A stretch of 64,000 bases of DNA from Actinomycetes bacterium (lineage in GTDB: Bacteria > Actinomycetota > Acidimicrobiia > Acidimicrobiales > Ilumatobacteraceae), in assembly GCA_029782355.1 (NCBI GenBank), contig JAKOUY010000011.1, positions 248,001-312,000 of the forward strand, read 5' to 3'. Made by a program: the position numbers and the translations under genes. This document shows positions 58,246-64,000 of this stretch, one piece after another. The notes under the pieces were generated by a model that was not told the origin of the DNA, searched no databases, and saw only the letters and a list, made by a program, of their open reading frames with translations. The stretch's first letter is position 1. Each line of letters opens with the position of its first letter.

Positions 58246-59522
58246 GAGGTGGAGTTCCTGAGGTGAGCGACGAGATGGTCGACGAGGTCGGATCGGAGGA
58301 CGGTGCTCTGGCCGGGCTGACCCTCGACCAGGGTGGCGCGCAGCGGGCGGACGACGGCGGCGCCGGCCTCGAGCTCGTTGCTGCCGACGATGACCGCGTG
58401 GCTGGCGCCGCTGCGATCGGCGGCCTTCATCTGGCTCTTCATGCTGCGGTTGTCGAAGGCTCGCTCGGCGCGCAGCCCGGCGGCACGCAGCGCGCTGGTG
58501 ATGGTCAGGGCCTCGGCGCCGCCGGTGGTGTCGACCACGAAGACGTCCGTCGCGCCGTCGGGCGCGACGAACACGCTCTCGTCGTCGCAGGCCAGGAGGG
58601 TCCGGTCGACGCCGAGGGCGAAGCCGACACCGGGTGTCGGCGGCCCACCGAGTGCCTCGACCAGCCCGTCGTACCGCCCGCCACCGCCGAGACCGTTCTG
58701 GGCCGAGTCGAGGGTCCCGCCCTGGTACTCGAAGGTCGTCCGCCGGTAGTAGTCCAGGCCGCGCACCAGGCCGGTGTCGATGGTGAACGGGATCGCCAAG
58801 CTGCTCAGGCCGGCCTGCACCGTGGCGAAGTGCTCCGCCGCGGCGTCGCTGTAGCAGTCGGCGATGCGCGGCGCCCCGGCGACGACGGGTGCGTCCTGCG
58901 GGCGCTTGCTGTCGAGGACGCGCAGCGGGTTCTTCGCCAGGGTGATCCGGCTCTCCGGGCTGAGCTCGGCGTGGTGGGCGGTGAAGTAGGCGGCCAGCTC
59001 GGTCACGTAGCGGGCCCGGTCGTCGGGCTCACCGAGCGAGTTGAGCCGCAGGGTCACCTGGCGCAATCCGAGGCGCCGGTAGAACTCCCAGCCGAGGGCG
59101 ATGACCTCGACGTCGAGGTAGGGATCATCGGCACCGAGGACCTCGATCCCGACCTGGTCGAACTGCCGGTAGCGGCCGCGCTGGGGCTTCTCGTAGCGGA
59201 AGTTGGAGCCGGCGTACCACGTCTTCCACGGCGTGGGCGGGTGGTGCTCGACGAAGGCCCGGCACACGCTGGCCGTGACCTCCGGGCGCAGGGCGACGTG
59301 CCGTCCGCCCTTGTCGACGAAGTCGTACATCTCCTTGGTGACCACGTCGGTGGATTCGCCGAGGCGGGTGAACACGCCGAGATCCTCCAGCAGCGGGGTG
59401 ATCAGCTGGCCGTACCCGGCGGCCTCGACCACCTCGGCGAAGACGTCAACGAATCGCCGCCAGCGCACCGACTGCGGGGCGAGGATGTCGCGCATCCCCG
59501 GGCTGGTCTGGAACGCTGGCAC
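58242..59522 (-). CDS. hisS: Histidine--tRNA ligase
   Basis: A 426-residue class II synthetase. Motif 1 contains GMRDILAPQSVRWR; motif 2 YAGSNFRYEKPQRGRYRQFDQ; the His-specific loop GLVRGLDYYRRTTFEY; motif 3 GFALGVDRTLLA. The C-terminal anticodon-binding domain follows. GTG 59522 is chosen with TAGCCT 8 bases upstream; the frame remains open further but runs into another gene. It heads the hisS-aspS-nudix-rarA operon. Confidence 0.95.
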   Translation of the reverse strand: MPAFQTSPGMRDILAPQSVRWRRFVDVFAEVVEAAGYGQLITPLLEDLGVFTRLGESTDVVTKEMYDFVDKGGRHVALRPEVTASVCRAFVEHHPPTPWKTWYAGSNFRYEKPQRGRYRQFDQVGIEVLGADDPYLDVEVIALGWEFYRRLGLRQVTLRLNSLGEPDDRARYVTELAAYFTAHHAELSPESRITLAKNPLRVLDSKRPQDAPVVAGAPRIADCYSDAAAEHFATVQAGLSSLAIPFTIDTGLVRGLDYYRRTTFEYQGGTLDSAQNGLGGGGRYDGLVEALGGPPTPGVGFALGVDRTLLACDDESVFVAPDGATDVFVVDTTGGAEALTITSALRAAGLRAERAFDNRSMKSQMKAADRSGASHAVIVGSNELEAGAAVVRPLRATLVEGQPGQSTVLRSDLVDHLVAHLRNSTS

Positions 59523-59530
59523 GGCGCACC

Positions 59531-59536
59531 AGGCTA
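59531..59536 (-). promoter_or_regulatory. -10 element TAGCCT of the hisS operon
   Basis: TAGCCT on the minus strand ends 8 bases before GTG 59522. Confidence 0.42.
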
Positions 59537-59616
59537 CCGGTGGTCGCCGGCCCCGACCGGCTGGGTTGCGCGCTCCCCTGGCTCGACGGGATCGCCTGCC
59601 CAGGGCCGGGCACGCG

Positions 59617-60111
59617 TCAGCGGCTGCGGCGGGGCAGCGCGGCGGCCACCAGCGCCGACTCCAGGCGGTCGAGCTGGCGGTCGACCCGCTGATGGACCCG
59701 CAGGCGCTTGACCGTGGGCAGTGTCTCGGCGATGGCCAGTGCCCGGTCGAGCTCGTCGAGCCCGGCAAAGGGCGCCGGGCGGGTGCCGGGGTCGGGGAAG
59801 GCCCGTTCCAGCGCGGCGCGCACGCCGGCGACACGCCGAACCAGGCCGCGGTGGCCGAGGCGATCGACGACCTGCCGGCGACGTGGCCTCGGGTCGACCG
59901 GCGCGGTCGGGCTGGACGCCTCGCCGGAGGTCTCCGCCGCCGTGACGTCGATGGCATCGGGATACTTCTGCGGTGTCGCCGCCAGGCTTCGTGCCCAGCG
60001 GACGAACTCGGGGACCTTGGCCAGATGGGCCTTGCCGGTGTCGCTGCGCAGGTAGCGCACGAGCAGGTCGAGTCCGACGGCTGCACCACTGGTTCGCTTG
60101 AGCTTGGTCAC
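59617..60111 (-). CDS. Basic protein of unknown function, 164 aa
   Basis: A basic, helical 164-residue protein (GLDLLVRYLRSDTGKAHL at the start, RVHQRVDRQLDRLESALVAA at the end) with a Pro/Ser-rich middle. No family recognised. GTG 60111 is the best start; AGGA lies just upstream. It is divergent from the ligase-transpeptidase fusion and lies upstream of hisS. Confidence 0.6.
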   Translation of the reverse strand: MTKLKRTSGAAVGLDLLVRYLRSDTGKAHLAKVPEFVRWARSLAATPQKYPDAIDVTAAETSGEASSPTAPVDPRPRRRQVVDRLGHRGLVRRVAGVRAALERAFPDPGTRPAPFAGLDELDRALAIAETLPTVKRLRVHQRVDRQLDRLESALVAAALPRRSR

Positions 60112-60198
60112 GCTGGATCCTGTCGACCGGCCGCCGGGCGGCACCTGGTCGGGGATTGCCGGGCGGCGCACCGCCGAAACCTGCTGATCGGCCGTCGG

Positions 60199-60204
60199 TA
60201 CAGT
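60199..60204 (+). promoter_or_regulatory. -10 element TACAGT of the ligase-transpeptidase fusion gene
   Basis: TACAGT ends 7 bases before GTG 60212. Confidence 0.45.
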
Positions 60205-60211
60205 CCTCGGC

Positions 60212-62257
60212 GTGCTCCACGAGCTGCTCGATCGGCCGGCGGCTGGCGACCCGGCACTGCACGTCGGGCGGCGATCGTTCCGCTTCGCCGAACTGACCCG
60301 CCGCCGAGCCGCCGTGGGTGGTCTGGTCGAGGCGCAGGTCCGCGCCGGCGGGGTGGTTGCCGTGTGCGGGGGAAACGATCCGGCCTGGCTCGACGTGTAC
60401 GCCGGGGTGCCCCGGGTGGGGCGGATCGCTGCGTTCGTCAACCATCGACTGCCGCCGGCGCAGATCGTCGAGCTGATCGCCTCGACCGGCGCCGGGTTGG
60501 TGATCGCCGGCCCGGACGTCGGCGGGCTGGACGGGCTGTCGGTCCCCGTCCTGCGGATGGGCGCCGAGTACGAGCGGTCCCTGGCGATGGCCGAGCCGGC
60601 TGACCCGGGTCCCGCCGATCCCCACTCCGATGCCTGGTGGATCCCCACCAGTGGCACCTCCGGGCGGCCCAAGCTGACCCGCCTGACGCACGCCTCGATC
60701 GCCGCGGCGATCGACAACACCGCCCTGGCCAGACCGTTCGAGGGCGACGAGGTCTACCTGTTTCCCTTCCCGATGTGCCACGTGGCCGGGTACAACGTGC
60801 TGCTGTTCCTCGCCCACGGTCGCCCGGTCGTGCTGGTCGAGCGGTTCGACGCCGCCACGGTGGCCGCCGAGGTCACTCGCCGCTCCGTCACCCACCTGTC
60901 CCTGGCGCCGACCATGCTGGCGATGCTGCTCGACCACCTCGACGACACCGGCGCCGAGCTGCCCTCACTGCGCTGCATCACCTACGGGTCGGCGCCGATG
61001 GCCCCGGCACTGCTGCGCCGCGCCGCCCGGCGCCTGGATTGCGGCTTCGCCCAGGGCTACGGGATGACCGAGCTGTCCGGCAACGCCGTGTTCCTCAGCC
61101 CGGCCGACCACCGGGCGGCGCTCGGCGACCGGCCGGATCTGCTGGGCGCCGCCGGCCGCCCGGGCCCGTTGACCGAGGTGCGCATCGCTGCCGACGGGGA
61201 GATCTGGGTGCGCGGCCCACAGGTGATGACCGGCTACGTCGATGCGGGCGACACGGCTGCGGCGTTCGCCACCGGAGCCGACGGGCGTCGCTGGCTGCGC
61301 ACCGGTGACGCCGGCCGGCTCGACGCCGAGGGGTATCTGTTCGTGGTCGACCGGTTGAAGGACGTGGTGATCACCGGGGGCGAGAACGTGTCCTCGCGGT
61401 TCGTCGAGGACGCCATGGCCGCCCACCCGGCCGTCACCGAGGTGGCCGTCGTGGGCACCCCGGACCCGACGTGGGGCGAGGTCGTCACGGCCGTCGTGGT
61501 CCGACGGCCGGGGGCGTCGGTCACCGACGAGGAGTTGTTGCGATGGGGAGCCGAGCACGTCGGCGGATTCGCCAAGCCGCGGCGGGTCGTCGTGGTCGAC
61601 ACCCTCCCGCACACCACGTCCGGCAAGGTCGTCAAGCCCGTGCTGCGCGAGCAGTTGTCGACGGACGCGCTGCCGGTTCCGGCGGCCGCCGACGCGGTCG
61701 TCGAGGTCGACGGCAGCGGGGTGCTGCGATGGTGGGTGCGTCGCCACGGGCGCTGGTCCCTCGACCGTCAGGTGGGCGCGGCGATCGGGCGCAGCGGGAC
61801 CCGTCCGCTGGCGGCGAGGACCGAGGGTGACGGCAGCACACCGGCGGGGGTGTTCCCGCTCGGGCGGGCGCACGATGCCGACGGGGAGTTCGGCGCCTTC
61901 GGCACCGGCGACGATCCCGGCGTGGCCGTCGGCTGGCACCGGATCACCGCCGCCGACTGGTGGTGTGCCACCGCCGACCACCCGGACCACGACCGGCTCA
62001 CCGAGGCTCGGCGAGGACCCGACGACGAGCACCTGGCGTCGGTCGGTCCGCCCTACGAGTTCGCCGTGCTCATCGGGACGCACTCCCCCAACGCCTCGGC
62101 CATCTTCCTGCACGTGGCCACCGAACACCTCGGCCGGCTGGCACCCACGGCGGGATGCGTCGCCGTGCGGCGCGACGATCTGGTCGAGCTGGTCGGGCGG
62201 CTCACCCCGAACACCTGGTTCGTGATCGGCCACGGCATGGACGAAGCGGCGCGCTGA
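60212..62257 (+). CDS. Acyl-CoA ligase (class I adenylating) fused to an L,D-transpeptidase (YkuD) domain
   Basis: A 681-residue fusion in one uninterrupted frame. Residues 1-485 form an acyl/aryl-CoA ligase: P-loop TSGTSGRPKLTRLTH (about 145-159), YGMTELSG, TGDAGRLDAEGYLF and VVITGGENVSS, with catalytic Lys472 in TTSGKVVKP. Residues about 500-681 match the YkuD/ErfK superfamily (COG3786-like): EGDGSTPAGVFPLG, YEFAVLIGTHSP, AIFLHV with His634 and PTAGCVAV with Cys649, the expected nucleophile. No signal peptide or membrane helix is seen, so both halves should be cytoplasmic, which is odd for a cell-wall transpeptidase. The Cys may accept an acyl group made by the ligase; that is speculative. 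It is convergent with ABC-2 exporter genes. Confidence 0.88.
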   Translation: MLHELLDRPAAGDPALHVGRRSFRFAELTRRRAAVGGLVEAQVRAGGVVAVCGGNDPAWLDVYAGVPRVGRIAAFVNHRLPPAQIVELIASTGAGLVIAGPDVGGLDGLSVPVLRMGAEYERSLAMAEPADPGPADPHSDAWWIPTSGTSGRPKLTRLTHASIAAAIDNTALARPFEGDEVYLFPFPMCHVAGYNVLLFLAHGRPVVLVERFDAATVAAEVTRRSVTHLSLAPTMLAMLLDHLDDTGAELPSLRCITYGSAPMAPALLRRAARRLDCGFAQGYGMTELSGNAVFLSPADHRAALGDRPDLLGAAGRPGPLTEVRIAADGEIWVRGPQVMTGYVDAGDTAAAFATGADGRRWLRTGDAGRLDAEGYLFVVDRLKDVVITGGENVSSRFVEDAMAAHPAVTEVAVVGTPDPTWGEVVTAVVVRRPGASVTDEELLRWGAEHVGGFAKPRRVVVVDTLPHTTSGKVVKPVLREQLSTDALPVPAAADAVVEVDGSGVLRWWVRRHGRWSLDRQVGAAIGRSGTRPLAARTEGDGSTPAGVFPLGRAHDADGEFGAFGTGDDPGVAVGWHRITAADWWCATADHPDHDRLTEARRGPDDEHLASVGPPYEFAVLIGTHSPNASAIFLHVATEHLGRLAPTAGCVAVRRDDLVELVGRLTPNTWFVIGHGMDEAAR

Positions 62258-62260
62258 GGA

Positions 62261-63055
62261 TCAGGCGCGCAGCAGCCGATCGATCCGCCGCGCCGCGACG
62301 ACGACGGCCACCACGGCCAACACCACCAGGACGGCGACGTGGATGAGCATCGACCAGGCCCACACGCCGGCGGCCAGCGAGCGGATCATCGCCACCCCGT
62401 GGTACAGCGGCGAGAGGTTCACCGCCCACCGCCAGCGTCCGTAGGCCTCGACCGGGAAGAACGTGGCCGAGAACATCAGCATCGGCATGGTGGCCACAGT
62501 GACCCAGTCCATGTCCGGCCAGCCGCGCATGTACGACGTGGCGGTGAAGCCCAGCGCGGCGAACACCAGCCCCACCGCGGCCGAGGCCGGGAGGGTGAGC
62601 AGCGCCGACCACGAGTGCACCAGCCCCATGGCCGTCATCACCACCAGGAAGCTGGCGGCGTACAGCTGGCCGCGCAGCAGCGCCCAGCCGATGTCGCCGA
62701 CGGCGACGTCGGCGGGGGTCATCGGCGTGGCCAGCACGCCGTCGTACAGGTGCATCTGGCGCAACCGGACCATGACGTTGCCGGTCGAGTCGTAGATCGC
62801 GCCGTTCATCGCCGAGGTGGCCATCAGGGCCGGGGCGACGAACTCGACGTAGGTCACCGGGCGACCGCCGACCGTGACGTCACCGACCAACCTGCCCACG
62901 CCGAGGCGCATCGACAGCAGGTAGAAGAGCGGCTCGAAGAACCCGGAGACGATGATCAGCCACATCCGCCGGTAGGCCACCAGGTGCCGCTCCACCATCC
63001 GATGCGGTCGCCGCAGGGCGAACACCGGCGGGAGGATCCGTAGGAGTCCGCTCAC
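62261..63055 (-). CDS. ABC-2 type transporter permease (second subunit)
   Basis: A 264-residue membrane protein with six predicted helices (for example LIIVSGFFEPLFYLLSMRLGVG and HVAVLVVLAVVAVVVAA) of the DrrB/NodJ type. It pairs with the upstream permease and ATPase to form an exporter. GTG 63055 overlaps the upstream stop by 4 bases. It ends 3 bases from the convergent fusion gene. Confidence 0.88.
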   Translation of the reverse strand: MSGLLRILPPVFALRRPHRMVERHLVAYRRMWLIIVSGFFEPLFYLLSMRLGVGRLVGDVTVGGRPVTYVEFVAPALMATSAMNGAIYDSTGNVMVRLRQMHLYDGVLATPMTPADVAVGDIGWALLRGQLYAASFLVVMTAMGLVHSWSALLTLPASAAVGLVFAALGFTATSYMRGWPDMDWVTVATMPMLMFSATFFPVEAYGRWRWAVNLSPLYHGVAMIRSLAAGVWAWSMLIHVAVLVVLAVVAVVVAARRIDRLLRA

Positions 63056-63831
63056 TGGTGCAACCTGGCGTGCAGCGAGCGGCGGGCCAGCAACCAGCCG
63101 ACCACGATCCAGGCGGCCACGTAGCCGAGATGGGCCACGGTGGCGAGCGCCTCGACGTGGTCGGCGGTGAACGCCCGAGCGACCACGACCCCGTGCCACA
63201 GCGGGAACGTACGGGCCATCCACTGGACGAGCACGGGGAGCTGGCCGATCGGGTAGAACGCCCCGCCGAACAGGAACAGCGGGATGATCACGAATCGCTG
63301 GATGGCGGGGAAGCTGGTCTCGCTCTCGGTGGCCGCGGCGTACGCCATGCACGGCATGGCGAACGCCAGCGAGACCAGGGCGGCGACGGCGACCGCCGGG
63401 ATGAGTCCCCACGTCCGGGTGTCATCGACGAAGGCGAGCACCACGGCGACCGATCCCACGGAGATCAGCGCACGACCGGTCATGAACAGGGCGTGGCCAC
63501 CGACGATGTCGCCGGCGTCCAGCGGCGTGGCCACCTGGGCGTGGTACGTCCGGTTCCACTTCAGCCCGCCGCGCACCGGCCACAGGCTGTCCAGGGCGCC
63601 GAGCGTCATGGCGGTGGACACCAGGAGTCCGGGCGCGACGTAGGCCAGATAGGTCAGTCCGCCGAGCGCCACCTGGCTGCCCGGGTGCCGGTCGACCAGC
63701 GCGCCGACTCCCACGCCGAGGCCCAGCAGGTACAGCAGCGGCTCCAGCAGCGAGACGATCACCGAGCTGGCCAGCAGCCGCCGGTAGAGGGCGAACTGCA
63801 CGGCGGCGGCGCGTGCCGCTCCACTGGTCAT
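63052..63831 (-). CDS. ABC-2 type transporter permease (first subunit)
   Basis: A 259-residue membrane protein similar in build to the next gene, with about six helices (SSVIVSLLEPLLYLLGLGVGVG; AHLGYVAAWIVVGWLLARR). The pair probably forms a heterodimeric channel, NodJ/DrrB-like. ATG 63831 shares one base with the stop codon of the ATPase gene (TGATG). The exported compound is unknown. Confidence 0.88.
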   Translation of the reverse strand: MTSGAARAAAVQFALYRRLLASSVIVSLLEPLLYLLGLGVGVGALVDRHPGSQVALGGLTYLAYVAPGLLVSTAMTLGALDSLWPVRGGLKWNRTYHAQVATPLDAGDIVGGHALFMTGRALISVGSVAVVLAFVDDTRTWGLIPAVAVAALVSLAFAMPCMAYAAATESETSFPAIQRFVIIPLFLFGGAFYPIGQLPVLVQWMARTFPLWHGVVVARAFTADHVEALATVAHLGYVAAWIVVGWLLARRSLHARLHQ

Positions 63832-64000
63832 CAGTCCACCAGGCTTCGCCCGGTGAGCTGCAGGAACACGTCTTCCAGGGTCGCCCGCCGGACCAGCGCG
63901 CTGTCCGGGCGGAGCTGGCGCCGGTGGACCTCGCCCAGGGCGTGCTCGCCGTCGTCGGCGTAGATCAGCACCCGGTCGGCCAGCGCCTCCTGGCGGCTGC
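63831..64000 (-). CDS. C-terminal fragment of an ABC transporter ATP-binding protein (runs off the window)
   Basis: Only the last 56 codons are in the window. [17 protein letters not shown] matches the region after the H-loop of ABC ATPases, and [15 protein letters not shown] is the usual C-terminal end of DrrA/NodI-type ATPases. It overlaps the downstream permease start by one base. The Walker and signature motifs lie outside the window. Confidence 0.85.
   Translation of the reverse strand, partial: SRQEALADRVLIYADDGEHALGEVHRRQLRPDSALVRRATLEDVFLQLTGRSLVD

Noticed and set aside
60212-62257. Two separate genes joined by a missed stop
   Set aside because: No stop codon, no ribosome site and no start with TAnnnT lies between the domains, and both sides keep the same frame; still, confirmation in relatives is needed.

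Overview
This 64-kb window is a densely packed chromosomal segment from a high-G+C member of the Actinomycetota. It carries a complete Pup-proteasome system, a WhiB-type regulator and a helY-tatC-tatB cluster. I infer Acidimicrobiia (Ilumatobacter/Microthrix-like) from the combination of a Pup system with a double-length ThyX, an RG-rich protein and Thermus-type ttuA/ttuB genes, but taxonomy is not proven by the sequence alone. I see no rRNA, tRNA, CRISPR, prophage or insertion sequence, and no stretch above 300 bases lacks a gene. Most neighbours in one direction overlap by 4 bases (ATGA/GTGA), so long operons are likely.

Layout. 1-11.5 kb: DUF167 protein, an RpiR regulator divergent from a 2-oxoglutarate oxygenase/threonine-aldolase pair, WhiB, a kinase-fold protein, prmA with a gamma-carbonic-anhydrase homologue, an RG-rich protein, a membrane-anchored Hsp70, a crotonase, a GNAT and an acidic zinc-ribbon protein. 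11.5-15.5 kb: tandem ThyX-like protein, M20 peptidase, alcohol dehydrogenase. 15.5-32.2 kb: an Mtb-like syntenic block, on the minus strand, of helY, tatC, tatB, (GDPD, lepB, MFS), pafA, prcA, prcB, pup, an integral-membrane patatin, dop and arc/mpa. 32.3-40.7 kb: ferredoxin, then a ten-gene run reading from a thioesterase through an ADP-forming acyl-CoA synthetase, dacB, a Lon-N protein, three small membrane proteins, ttuB and ttuA to trmI; TetR lies beside it. 40.7-46.3 kb: an unknown protein, a channel-like membrane protein and a tkt-tal-LOG operon. 46.3-53 kb: glycolate-oxidase-type glcF separated from glcE/glcD by nei, mug, an EthD-like gene and a secreted protein. 53-64 kb: MFS exporter, hisS-aspS-nudix-rarA operon, an unusual acyl-CoA-ligase/L,D-transpeptidase fusion, and an ABC-2 exporter cut by the window end.

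How it fits together. Dop deamidates the Gln-ended Pup, PafA ligates it, ARC/Mpa unfolds the tagged protein and PrcBA degrades it. TtuB, TtuA and TrmI would thiolate U54 and methylate A58 in the tRNA T-loop. Tat and LepB serve export. HisS and AspS charge tRNAs. Tkt and Tal run the non-oxidative pentose phosphate steps. The clearest global signal is regulatory: 24 start codons are preceded by TAnnnT at 6-10 bases, the geometry of leaderless transcripts. The most unusual proteins are the ligase-transpeptidase fusion, the ThyX tandem whose two halves keep complementary parts of the signature motif, the membrane patatin inside the Pup operon, and a TtuB whose di-glycine tail is capped by one extra Thr.
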